A stretch of DNA of 64,000 nucleotides from Vibrio diazotrophicus (GTDB lineage: Bacteria; Pseudomonadota; Gammaproteobacteria; Enterobacterales; Vibrionaceae), in NCBI RefSeq assembly GCF_038452265.1, contig NZ_CP151843.1:558001-622000 (forward strand), given 5' to 3'. Shown piece after piece: positions 45,930 to 54,283 of this stretch (its first letter is position 1; every line of letters begins with the position of its first letter). Made by a program: the position numbers and the translations under genes. The notes under the pieces were generated by a model, which saw only the letters and a list, made by a program, of their open reading frames with translations, was not told the origin of the DNA and made no database searches.

Positions 45930-46709
45930 CTAGTTACACAGCCCTGAAAGAATCTTAGGTTTATTGGATTCAATGTATTCTATGTCTCGTAGATAGGATT
46001 TAAGGTGGCCTTGATCAATATTCTCACAAAACTGTTGATTACCTTTGTTTGCTTCCTGACGCATAAAGTTAACAAGGGCGTTTAGCCGTTTAATCATGAA
46101 ATCGGGAATTTGTTTTTTCTGCTCTTCGGACGTTCCATAGCTGTCGCAAAACAGCTTTGCCCTTGATATTTGCTCGTCTAGCGTGCCGAGCTTGTCGTCA
46201 CTGTTGGTCTTAAAAGGCGCCCAGCAATAGAGCGAATAGGCGAGATCCCAGACTCTGGGCGCAGGGTGTGCGGTGTCGAAATCAAAAACACCTGTTACTA
46301 AATTGCCCGTTAGCGCGACATTATAGGGTGCGAAGTCACCATGACATATGACCTCGTAGGGTTCCTGAGGGGGCAACATCCAAGTAAAACTCGATATATT
46401 ATCCTGCTGCGCAAATACGACTGAAGCATCGTGGATTTTTCGCAGGAGCTTAGCGGCTGATATCAGAGCTTCCTTACTCGCAATAGCATTGGTTAACGGA
46501 TAGTTGTAAGTGTCACCGGCTACAAAGCTCAACATCTCTTGGTCACCATCAATACCAATGAACTTAGGCGACTCACTTAAACCTGCTGCTTGTAAATGAT
46601 TCAGTAGATTATGAATTGTTGAACTCCAAGGCTGAAGTGGGCGATAAACACTATCACCCACTCGATATATTGACTCTCTTCCGCCTGTCAGTTCTTGCGC
46701 GTCTTGCAC
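45930..46709 (-). CDS. Aminoglycoside phosphotransferase (APH) family kinase-like protein
   Basis: This 259-residue protein has the APH catalytic loop VICHGDFAPYNVAL with the catalytic aspartate and GVFDFDTAHPAPRVWDLAYS with the metal-binding DxD. Start ATG 46709. The family includes antibiotic kinases, choline kinases and many of unknown substrate. It sits in a run of small unrelated genes; resistance should not be inferred. Confidence 0.85.
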   Translation of the reverse strand: MQDAQELTGGRESIYRVGDSVYRPLQPWSSTIHNLLNHLQAAGLSESPKFIGIDGDQEMLSFVAGDTYNYPLTNAIASKEALISAAKLLRKIHDASVVFAQQDNISSFTWMLPPQEPYEVICHGDFAPYNVALTGNLVTGVFDFDTAHPAPRVWDLAYSLYCWAPFKTNSDDKLGTLDEQISRAKLFCDSYGTSEEQKKQIPDFMIKRLNALVNFMRQEANKGNQQFCENIDQGHLKSYLRDIEYIESNKPKILSGLCN

Positions 46710-46770
46710 GGTATCTCCTTCATCGAAATGGCAACTATTCCCTGTTGGAATTACCTATTAGAAATGCTGG

Positions 46771-47016
46771 TCAATCAAATGCCACTTCTTGGAAATGAGG
46801 ATTCTCCATTGTGACTTTCATCTTAGCGATTGAATCTAATACCACCAATACATCACTGTCTTGAGTGAGCAATTTTATACATTCTTCACCGAGACTGTTT
46901 TTTGCTGTATCCAGCGCTTTGCCAGAAACAACTTCTCTTGATTTTAAAGTAATTTCAATCGGATACTTGAACAAACAGACTATCTCTATGTAGTCGTAGT
47001 TACCACAGCTAATCAT
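46771..47016 (-). CDS. rof: Rho-binding antiterminator (ROF/YaeO-like)
   Basis: This 81-residue protein has the ROF pattern ISCGNYDYIEIVCLFKYPIE and a beta-rich core ending KMKVTMENPHFQEV. ROF proteins bind the Rho hexamer and block RNA loading, so they inhibit Rho-dependent termination. The sequence is divergent from E. coli Rof but the CxxYDYIE start is characteristic. Confidence 0.7.
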   Translation of the reverse strand: MISCGNYDYIEIVCLFKYPIEITLKSREVVSGKALDTAKNSLGEECIKLLTQDSDVLVVLDSIAKMKVTMENPHFQEVAFD

Positions 47017-47174
47017 AAATGCACCCTATTAGTGACACCGGATAAGCTAGCATAGTAACACCATACATAATGAGCAAATACTCAATTCCTATAGTGTTAA
47101 CTCAATGAAATTTAACGCCATTGATAATGCCTCCTAAGAAAAACATAGGCAGCTTAACCTCCCACTAAACATCT

Positions 47175-48098
47175 CTATATATGAGATGCTTTGATATGAG
47201 AGAAGTACTTAAACAGTTTGGCTGCAAAGGTATTCATCAATGCCGCGAATATTATGAGCGTAATTCCGACTATCTGATGTTTAGAAAAGCTTTCATCAAA
47301 AAACAGAACCTGCCACATCAGCGTAAACAATAAATTAGTGAAAATAAGCGGCGCTAGTTGAGAGCTACTCTCCACCAGCTTGTAAGCTTTCGAACGTAAG
47401 ATTTGATTACCCACGACGGTTACTGAAAGACCCAATAAACATACCCATACAAATGCATTATTTTGAGGCTCCAGCAGTATCTGAGTATCAAGATCAGATA
47501 ACCCAAAGATAAACGCCAAAGGAAGCACGCTTACCGCTGCGATAAGAAATGTCCAGCTATTGAGCACTGACGCTTTAACCTCACCTTTGCTGGCGCGAAA
47601 TAAACTTACTTGCGATCCTGCATTGAACAAGCCAGCACCCAAACCAATGAGCAATTCTGGTCGGAACTGAATTCCAGACGCATCCCCTGCCAACATTAAA
47701 ACACCAGCGAAAGTGGCAACTAGGCCAAACTTCGTTTCAGTCTTAATTTTTACTTTAAAAATCAGCTTTTCCAAAACGGCAATAAATATAGGGCCGGTTG
47801 CAAACAGTACGGTTGTTTCTACAAGAGACAAGGTGTTCAGTGAAGCGATAAAACAAAGCTGACATGCCGCAATACACAACCCACGAATGATCAACGCTTT
47901 TATAACTGATCGAGGAGGCAAAGGTAGTTTGGACACCCCCACTATGGCAAAAAGCAGTAATGCAGGCATAAAGAATCGTAGAAATGTCAGGAGCTCGATG
48001 CCCATCGTTTCGGTAAGTTTTTTTAATACAAGCCCAGTTAACGACATACTGAATGTGGAAATGAGCATATAAGGAACAGCACGATTTTTTAACAACAT
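47175..48098 (-). CDS. DMT/EamA family transporter
   Basis: This 307-residue protein has ten predicted membrane helices in two EamA repeats (first about residues 8-135, second 150-290). LVETTVLFATGPIFIAVLEKL and SSQLAPLIFTNLLFTLMW are typical. It is divergent from a GcvA-like LysR gene, with 91 bp between starts, which probably controls it. Substrate unknown; amino acids or metabolites are usual. Confidence 0.88.
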   Translation of the reverse strand: MLLKNRAVPYMLISTFSMSLTGLVLKKLTETMGIELLTFLRFFMPALLLFAIVGVSKLPLPPRSVIKALIIRGLCIAACQLCFIASLNTLSLVETTVLFATGPIFIAVLEKLIFKVKIKTETKFGLVATFAGVLMLAGDASGIQFRPELLIGLGAGLFNAGSQVSLFRASKGEVKASVLNSWTFLIAAVSVLPLAFIFGLSDLDTQILLEPQNNAFVWVCLLGLSVTVVGNQILRSKAYKLVESSSQLAPLIFTNLLFTLMWQVLFFDESFSKHQIVGITLIIFAALMNTFAAKLFKYFSHIKASHI

Positions 48099-48189
48099 AA
48101 TCTCCCCCTATTGACGCGCTCATAGTAGAGCAATGACAACAGAGAAAAAAACGAATATATTTAAACAAACCTGTTAGAAAAACTTACAC

Positions 48190-49101
48190 ATGAATAGACG
48201 ACCACCACTCAAATCTCTTTACGCATTTGTCGCTGTATCAGAGACAGGCAGTATGACTGAAGCTGCTGACTTACTTAGCGTAAGTCATTCTGCAATCAGC
48301 CAAGCTGTTAAAAGTCTTGAATCATTAATTGGCCAACCACTGTTTCAGAGAGTTGGCAGGCAGGTTCAGCTTAATGCCATAGGTCAGAGGTACTACAACG
48401 ACATAGCTCCAGCGTTAAGAGCAATTATTACTGCGACGGAATCGGTCACTCAACAACCTCAGTCAAACCGAATTACGGTGAATATGGTCAACTCACTGGC
48501 TATGCACTGGTGGGTTCCACGAGTCGATAACTTCCAACAATATGCACCCAACGTCGATATTCGGCTTTCCAACTTAATTGGTTCATTTGACTTAAACCAA
48601 GAAGGTGTAGATGTCGCGATCCTTCATGGCAAAACTGACGAGTGGCAAGATTATTATTGTGAAAAGCTCGGTGACGATGAACTCCTATTGGTATGCAGCC
48701 CTGAATTACTGGAGTCATTCGATGCGTGTCCGTCTGCTGCTGATCTCCTAGCACGATATCCAGCCATTTATGCAGAGAACCTGCGTAGGAAGCATGACTG
48801 GAGTGTTTGGTGCGAAGGAAATTCACTTCCCGTGCCTAAGCAAAACAAGAACCTTAACTTCATCGCCTCCATTCATGCGGTGCAAGCCGCGATTCGTAAG
48901 CTGGGTGTTTTGGTCACTCATCGCTTGTTTGTTCGTGATGATATTAAACACGGAATGTTGGTCGAAATCGGCACACCAGTGAATAACCCGCATCAGGAAT
49001 TTTTCTTCGTATGTAGACCAGAAAAACTCCGCAACGAAAATGTCGTCACCCTAAAATCTTGGTTGCAGAAAGAGTTTACCGAAACGCCAAACGAGCACTG
49101 A
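48190..49101 (+). CDS. LysR family regulator, GcvA-like
   Basis: This 303-residue protein starts MNRRPPLKSLYAFVAVSETG, with HTH GSMTEAADLLSVSHSAISQA. The effector domain is GcvA-type (NMVNSLAMHWWVPRVDNFQ). It is divergent from the EamA transporter gene and is the best candidate to regulate it. Confidence 0.88.
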   Translation: MNRRPPLKSLYAFVAVSETGSMTEAADLLSVSHSAISQAVKSLESLIGQPLFQRVGRQVQLNAIGQRYYNDIAPALRAIITATESVTQQPQSNRITVNMVNSLAMHWWVPRVDNFQQYAPNVDIRLSNLIGSFDLNQEGVDVAILHGKTDEWQDYYCEKLGDDELLLVCSPELLESFDACPSAADLLARYPAIYAENLRRKHDWSVWCEGNSLPVPKQNKNLNFIASIHAVQAAIRKLGVLVTHRLFVRDDIKHGMLVEIGTPVNNPHQEFFFVCRPEKLRNENVVTLKSWLQKEFTETPNEH

Positions 49102-49126
49102 GCAGTAAAAACGACATTAGCTCACC

Positions 49127-49306
49127 TTATAAAAACTTCGAGTAGTGCTCCGTCTCTTTCACCTCATTCGACAGACCAATGTCCTTTTTGAGATGTTCGC
49201 TTAATGCGCTCGCATCATTGTTCCGTTTTGCTTCTTTCTTTGTAATCCACCTAAATATATAGGTTGTATCGATTATTTCCCTTTTTAGTTTCGCTAACAG
49301 TTGCAT
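49127..49306 (-). CDS. Small 59-residue DUF1127-like protein
   Basis: The frame ATG 49306 to TAA 49127 has AAGGTC about 7 nt upstream. Its C-terminal half, SALSEHLKKDIGLSNEVKET, resembles the DUF1127 pattern L..L....LKDIGL. The N-terminal half is basic (LLAKLKREIIDTTYIF). DUF1127 proteins are small; some relate to phosphate or RNA turnover. It lies between two LysR genes. Short length limits confidence. Confidence 0.55.
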   Translation of the reverse strand: MQLLAKLKREIIDTTYIFRWITKKEAKRNNDASALSEHLKKDIGLSNEVKETEHYSKFL

Positions 49307-49402
49307 AATTTGACCTTGCGTCCATTCGAGATAGGAATATTATCTGAGCAATAGAGTCTCGTTACGAACAACGCTTTTTTACATGAACTATAAGTACAGG
49401 TT

Positions 49403-50305
49403 ATGGACAAACGACTACGTCATCTCTCTTCGCTTCGTTATTTCGAATCAGCGGCAAGACTGAAAAGTTACAGTAAAGCGGCTGAAGAACAGTTCGTTTC
49501 GCAAGCTGCAATTAGCCAGAAACTGCGTCAACTGGAAGAGCAACTAAAGTGCAAATTGTTTATTCGACGTGGTCGAGAAATGCACCTCACAGACAAAGGA
49601 CAAATACTGCATAAACATATTGATGACGGGTTTAAACAGATCATTACCGGATTGAATCGGATTCAGAATGAACCACTCGAAGGGCTGCTCAATGTCAGTG
49701 CTCCTCGCTCCTTTTCTACGCGTTGGCTGATGCCCAGGTTATGGAAGTTCACAATGGAATATCCGCACATTCCCATTCGTGTGCAAAACATGAAAGATAT
49801 TGATATTCGCCATACCGAAACAGATGTACTTATCTGGCAAGGCGAAGAGAGTGTTCAGCATCTGGGATTGGAACAAGAGCCGCTGTTTGAAGAAGCTATT
49901 TACCCTTACTGCTCACCCGAACTCGCGCAATCAATGAAATTTGAAAGTCCCGAACAACTGCTAAAATGCTGGTTAATAGATTTCCACTCAGCATCATTCA
50001 GTTGGGATCACTGGTTTGCCACAGCGCAAGTTAAGGCCAAAAGAGAAAGTCTCCAGTGGATGGAAGTAAGTACTTTTGATATGGCCATCAACGCGGTTGT
50101 CGCAGGTCACGGCGCTTGCCTGGCAACTGAAAGTATTTCAGCAGATTTCGTAGAACGCGGACTGTTAGTAAAACCGTTTGATATTGGCTTAAAACCGGGA
50201 ATTCGTTACTCGTTGATTAGCGATCCATCCTCTTCGAGAGCATTAAGGATCGGTGCGTTTAAAGCGTGGCTGAATAAAGAATTGGCGAGTAAAACAAGAA
50301 GTTGA
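49403..50305 (+). CDS. LysR family regulator, GcvA-like
   Basis: This 300-residue protein has HTH KSYSKAAEEQFVSQAAISQK and a GcvA-type effector domain (VSAPRSFSTRWLMPRLWKF). It shares a subgroup with the preceding LysR gene but is too different to be a recent duplicate. No divergent metabolic partner lies next to it; the small DUF1127-like gene is the nearest divergent gene. Confidence 0.87.
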   Translation: MDKRLRHLSSLRYFESAARLKSYSKAAEEQFVSQAAISQKLRQLEEQLKCKLFIRRGREMHLTDKGQILHKHIDDGFKQIITGLNRIQNEPLEGLLNVSAPRSFSTRWLMPRLWKFTMEYPHIPIRVQNMKDIDIRHTETDVLIWQGEESVQHLGLEQEPLFEEAIYPYCSPELAQSMKFESPEQLLKCWLIDFHSASFSWDHWFATAQVKAKRESLQWMEVSTFDMAINAVVAGHGACLATESISADFVERGLLVKPFDIGLKPGIRYSLISDPSSSRALRIGAFKAWLNKELASKTRS

Positions 50306-50331
50306 ACGATCAATAGAGGGAAGAACGTAAT

Positions 50332-50370
50332 CTGTCAGTGGTGAGCCATTTAAAGTTTCGCCACTGACAG
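50332..50370. terminator. Hairpin between LysR and nitroreductase genes
   Basis: CTGTCAGTGG / CCACTGACAG is a perfect 10-bp stem between convergent genes. It lacks a T run on the plus strand. Confidence 0.5.
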
Positions 50371-50389
50371 GAAAATATAGAGGTCGAAA

Positions 50390-51046
50390 TTACAAAGTAG
50401 TGACGACTTCTTCTAGCGCTAGGCGCGATTTTGGCAGAGCGTGGTTATAATCTTCATCTTCTTTGTGATAACCGATCGCCAACGCAACTTCACACACATG
50501 GCCTTCAAGTTCTTGTTTGAACTCTTCACCAATAAGATCCGCATCAACACCTTCCATCGGCGTAGAGTCAATGCCTAGACGAGCCAATGTGTGCAGCAAG
50601 TTACCCAACGCAATGTAAACCTGAGCTTTAGTCCAGTTGCCGTTGCTACCCGTTTCATCAGTATTTAGCTCGGCAAACGCATAAGCGCCCATACGTGCAT
50701 CAAATTTTTCTGGAGATAAACGGCCTGCGGCAACTTCTGCATCCAGACGTTTAGCGTATTTTTCTTTGGTGAACTTTGGATCATGCGCAAGCAGAATCGT
50801 GTGTGATGCTGTTTTTGCATGTGGTTGGTTGAACTGGTGTTTATTGGCAAAGGTGTTGTAGAAGCGCTGCTTCGCTTCATCACTTTCAAGAACAATAAAC
50901 TTCCATGGCTGAGAGTTAATTGATGATGCTGACAAACGAATTGCTTCTTTGATCACAGCCATATCTTCTTGAGAAATGCGTTTCTCTTCATCGTATTTTT
51001 TAGTTGTATAGCGCTTGCTTAAATCTTTGATAATTTGATGAGACAT
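50390..51046 (-). CDS. NfsB-type nitroreductase family protein
   Basis: This protein of about 218 residues has FMN-binding patterns SKRYTTKKYDEEKRIS, RLSASSINSQPWKFIVLE and the C-terminal VALAIGYHKEDED. It resembles E. coli NfsB, an oxygen-insensitive NAD(P)H nitroreductase. ATG 51046 has AAGGAG at 8 nt. A LysR gene lies upstream on the same strand. Such enzymes act on quinones and nitroaromatics. Confidence 0.9.
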   Translation of the reverse strand: MSHQIIKDLSKRYTTKKYDEEKRISQEDMAVIKEAIRLSASSINSQPWKFIVLESDEAKQRFYNTFANKHQFNQPHAKTASHTILLAHDPKFTKEKYAKRLDAEVAAGRLSPEKFDARMGAYAFAELNTDETGSNGNWTKAQVYIALGNLLHTLARLGIDSTPMEGVDADLIGEEFKQELEGHVCEVALAIGYHKEDEDYNHALPKSRLALEEVVTTL

Positions 51047-51303
51047 TACTGCTCTCCTTAACATCAATTATTAAAGGTACCTTGGGTATCAAAACCGTCA
51101 CGGACCTCAGAGTTTGCCCTATGATATAGGCTCGTCAAAAATTGAGAATACTTTGTTTTCTATAATCACTTTATTCATTTCGTTGAAAATAAAAATCAGT
51201 AATTTTTCGCTAAGTCCTTAATATACCTGAAGCTCATACGACAACTTCTGTCATTGCGATTAACACACTTTCCTGAAGGCAAATAAAGTGAATACTTGTA
51301 GAG

Positions 51304-52221
51304 TTAAGAAGGATTCACCTCGTTAAGTTCGTTCTCCCAATAAGCAGGCTGACCGTAATACTCCGAAAAGTAATCGATAAAGGCTCTGACCTTTAACGCG
51401 ATCAAACGAGAACTTGGATAAACCGCCCAGATACTCGCTTCCATCGCCAGTGGGTAATCTTGCAGTATTTCCACCAGCTCGCCGCTTTTTAGTTGCTTAT
51501 AGACACTCCAAATGGAGTTAATGGAAATGCCCAAACCACCCGTTGTCGCATCTCGCATCGCATCGCCGTTATCGCATCGAAGTCGGCCTGAAGTTTTAAC
51601 ACTTATAACCCCCTCGTCGGTTTTAAACGTCCAGTTATCTAAGCCGATCAAATTAATACATTGATGATTGACCAGATCTTGCGGTTTTTCTGGAGCGCCA
51701 AATTGATTCAGGTACGCTGGAGAAGCAACGACAATGCGGCGGTCCGGAGCTAGTTTTCGAGCCACCAATGATGAATCTTTTAGCTCTGCGGCTCGAATTG
51801 CCACGTCAAAGCCACCTTCCACCATGTCGATGATCGAATCTGAAAATCGAAATTCAATATTAAGTTCAGGGTAGCGTTGCATAAATCCGTTCATTGCCGG
51901 TATCAGATGCATACGACCAAACGATGCTGGCGCAGTAACCCTCAGTGTTCCGGTTGGGTTACTGTGACCAACACCAACTGCGCCTTTTGCGGCTTCCACG
52001 GAAGCCAGTACTTCTTCTGCGTAAGGCAGAAAAGCTCGCCCTTCGGCAGTGATAGAGACTTTGCGCGTGGTTCTATGCACAAGGCGAACTCCAAGGCTTT
52101 CCTCAAGTTTATTGATATGCGAACTTGCCACCGCCGGAGACAAACCTAGCTCTTGCCCGGCCATACTGATACTTTGGCTGGAAGCCAAACGCACAAACAG
52201 CTTTAAGTGCTCTACATTCAT
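51304..52221 (-). CDS. LysR family transcriptional regulator
   Basis: This 305-residue protein has HTH SISMAGQELGLSPAVASSHI and a DhcR/CrgA-like effector domain with FRFSDSIIDMVEGGFDVAIR. It lies upstream of the nitroreductase on the same strand and is divergent from the copper operon, but the copper promoter has its own MerR-type signature, so it more likely controls the nitroreductase. Confidence 0.87.
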   Translation of the reverse strand: MNVEHLKLFVRLASSQSISMAGQELGLSPAVASSHINKLEESLGVRLVHRTTRKVSITAEGRAFLPYAEEVLASVEAAKGAVGVGHSNPTGTLRVTAPASFGRMHLIPAMNGFMQRYPELNIEFRFSDSIIDMVEGGFDVAIRAAELKDSSLVARKLAPDRRIVVASPAYLNQFGAPEKPQDLVNHQCINLIGLDNWTFKTDEGVISVKTSGRLRCDNGDAMRDATTGGLGISINSIWSVYKQLKSGELVEILQDYPLAMEASIWAVYPSSRLIALKVRAFIDYFSEYYGQPAYWENELNEVNPS

Positions 52222-52358
52222 TTTCAGTCTACTTGTTCTTTAGTTTCTCGAACTGTTGAAAAGCTTCTGCCTGACAACTTGATTTGAAGATAGTACGGTA
52301 AAACAGGCACTTTTTACCATTCGGACATCTCTTTAAACATTTAATTCTATGTAAGTTG

Positions 52359-52389
52359 TTGACATTACCCTAGGGTAAAGCTTTATATT
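52359..52389 (+). promoter_or_regulatory. MerR/CueR-type promoter of the copper operon
   Basis: A -35 TTGACA (52359-52364) and -10 TATATT (52384-52389) are separated by 19 bp. The spacer starts with the perfect palindrome TTACCCTAGGGTAA (52365-52378). An over-long spacer with an internal dyad is characteristic of MerR-family activated promoters. No merR-type gene is present in the window. Confidence 0.7.
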
Positions 52390-52417
52390 CTAGCCAAATT
52401 TCCAGATTCGGTTTGTC

Positions 52418-52801
52418 ATGCGCTTAAACATTATTTCAACAACTTGGGTTACAATCCTGACATTAGCAGCCTTGCTTATGTCCGGCTTTGCTTCAAGTGC
52501 AGGAATGATGACCAGCCCGATGTCGCATGATATGAAAACCTATTCTGCTGCTTGCCAAACACAGCAAATGTCTGCGCATCACACAATGCAAATGGAGCAA
52601 GACTCCATAGGCAGCCAATGTGAAATGTCGAAAGACATCGTTCATAACTGTTGTGACACCACTTGCACTACAGCCGCGGCTATTTTGCTTGTTCCAGATG
52701 TTTTGTTAACAGCAGAAACTTCGCTAGCTTTATTCACATCGCCAAAATCCGGTGATGTTGTCCATACCCCAAAAAGCCTAGAACGGCCACCCAGCGCTTA
52801 A
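52418..52801 (+). CDS. Exported Met/His/Cys-rich protein, first gene of copper operon
   Basis: This 127-residue protein has a hydrophobic N-terminus (TILTLAALLMSGFASSAG, residues 13-30) and a mature part with many metal ligands: SPMSHDMKTYSAAC, MSAHHTMQM and CCDTTC. A short second hydrophobic stretch follows (AAAILLVPDVLL). The composition suggests copper binding, and its place just after the copper-type promoter supports this. I recognise no firm family; it might be related to CopL-like or DUF2946 proteins. Confidence 0.65.
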   Translation: MRLNIISTTWVTILTLAALLMSGFASSAGMMTSPMSHDMKTYSAACQTQQMSAHHTMQMEQDSIGSQCEMSKDIVHNCCDTTCTTAAAILLVPDVLLTAETSLALFTSPKSGDVVHTPKSLERPPSA

Positions 52802-52885
52802 ATCCATCAATCATATTTAGGTTCCGTAGATTCATGCGGAAGAATTATCGTGCGCGTCATGCGCTCAGTGATGGATTTATAAATC
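52800..52885 (+). promoter_or_regulatory. Three-stem RNA structure before the CusC-like gene
   Basis: A perfect 10-bp stem AAATCCATCA (52800-52809) / TGATGGATTT (52869-52878) closes two inner hairpins, TTCCG/CGGAA (52822-52826 with 52837-52841) and GCGC/GCGC (near 52852-52864). The closing stem overlaps the upstream stop codon on one side and covers the weak GGA ribosome site of the next gene on the other. Confidence 0.45.
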
Positions 52886-54268
52886 GTGAAAATTCAACAA
52901 TGCCTTTTGGCGCTGTCTATCAGCGCAGCGGTATTGACGACTACACCTCTATACGCTGGTGAACCGCTCGTAAATGAGCAAACCGCGGGCAGTGTATCGT
53001 CAACATCCGAAAAAACGCTATCGCAGTTAATTGAAGCTGCACTTTCTAATGACGGAACACGCCGTCAGTACTACGCAGAAGCTCAGGCAATGCGAGAAAC
53101 TGGTAAAGCTAGTGCAACCCTTATGGACCCAAAACTTAAATTTGGCGTCACTGGATTACCAACGGACAGCTTCGCGTTTGATGAAGACCCTATGACCAAT
53201 ATTTCCGTTGGTCTTATGCAACAATTCAACCGTGGCGACACCTCCGATCTCAACGATAGAAAAGCTAGTCAGCAAGCTGGCGGGCTGGAAGTTAAAGTCT
53301 CAGCAAGAGAGCTTGAAGTCGCGAATGCCATTACTCAGATATGGCTTGAACTCGGCTATCAGCAAGTGGCAAACAAAGTTCTGCTTGAAAACCGATCGCT
53401 ATTAAGCGAGATGGAAAGATTCATTCAAACCAATTATTCAATTGGTAAAAGTGAAGCTCAAGACCTAATCAATGCACAACTGCAAGTCGCTAAACTGGAC
53501 GAAAAAATCCAAGCGAATGAGCAGATGCAACAACGCTTGAAGGCTCAGTTATCTGAGTGGTTAGGCTCAGACTGGCTTATCAATACAGATCAACTTGAAG
53601 CTTCCAATCAGTTGGACTGGCGTGCACTGCAAAATATTGAAAATACCGCGAGCAACAGCAATTTCTATTCACAACTGAATCAAAACCCCGCCGTGCGAAT
53701 GGTGGACTCTTCAATTGATGCACGTCGTACTCAAGTCGATATTGCTCGCGAATCTTATGCTCCGCAGTTCGGCGTAGAAGTGATGTATGCCTATCGTCAG
53801 TCAAACGACATGCGTGGTCAGCCAGCATCGGATCTGATCAGCGCCTATATCACTATGGATATCCCTCTCTTCACGGGTAATAAGCAAGATAAAAACTTAG
53901 CCGCAGCACAATACCAAGTGGGTGCAGCTCAGTCACAAAAAGATACTTTGCTGAAACAGATGAACGCCAAAGTCAACGCTCTGCTTGTTGACAAAAATAA
54001 CCTGACTCAACGTCTCGAACGCTTCGAATCGACTCTGCTTCCGCAAGCGGATTCACGTGTGAAAGCAACAGAGAGAGGTTACCAAAATAACACTGCTCAA
54101 TTTAACGATGTGATATTAGCGACTCGTGATGAACTTGCATTAAAGCTGGAATTTCAGCGCCTCATCACCGACCTGAATCTGGTTAATAACAACTTATCCG
54201 CATTACTCAATAGCTACAGCTATCAAGTTGATAAACCAGAAATTACTACAACGTCAGAGCAGCAATAA
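52886..54268 (+). CDS. cusC: TolC-family outer-membrane factor of the copper efflux system (CusC-like)
   Basis: This 460-residue protein has a signal peptide (about residues 1-25) and two outer membrane efflux repeats with long coiled-coil helices (for example KLDEKIQANEQMQQRLKAQL). No lipobox is visible, unlike E. coli CusC. The start is GTG with a weak ribosome site inside an RNA stem, so its translation may be coupled to the preceding gene. With the next two genes it would form a tripartite pump across the envelope. Confidence 0.87.
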   Translation: MKIQQCLLALSISAAVLTTTPLYAGEPLVNEQTAGSVSSTSEKTLSQLIEAALSNDGTRRQYYAEAQAMRETGKASATLMDPKLKFGVTGLPTDSFAFDEDPMTNISVGLMQQFNRGDTSDLNDRKASQQAGGLEVKVSARELEVANAITQIWLELGYQQVANKVLLENRSLLSEMERFIQTNYSIGKSEAQDLINAQLQVAKLDEKIQANEQMQQRLKAQLSEWLGSDWLINTDQLEASNQLDWRALQNIENTASNSNFYSQLNQNPAVRMVDSSIDARRTQVDIARESYAPQFGVEVMYAYRQSNDMRGQPASDLISAYITMDIPLFTGNKQDKNLAAAQYQVGAAQSQKDTLLKQMNAKVNALLVDKNNLTQRLERFESTLLPQADSRVKATERGYQNNTAQFNDVILATRDELALKLEFQRLITDLNLVNNNLSALLNSYSYQVDKPEITTTSEQQ

Positions 54269-54283
54269 CAAGGCAGAACAACA

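Noticed and set aside
45930..46709. APH family protein as an antibiotic-resistance gene
   Set aside because: Sequence motifs fit the broad kinase family only; no mobile context or close similarity to known resistance enzymes can be claimed.
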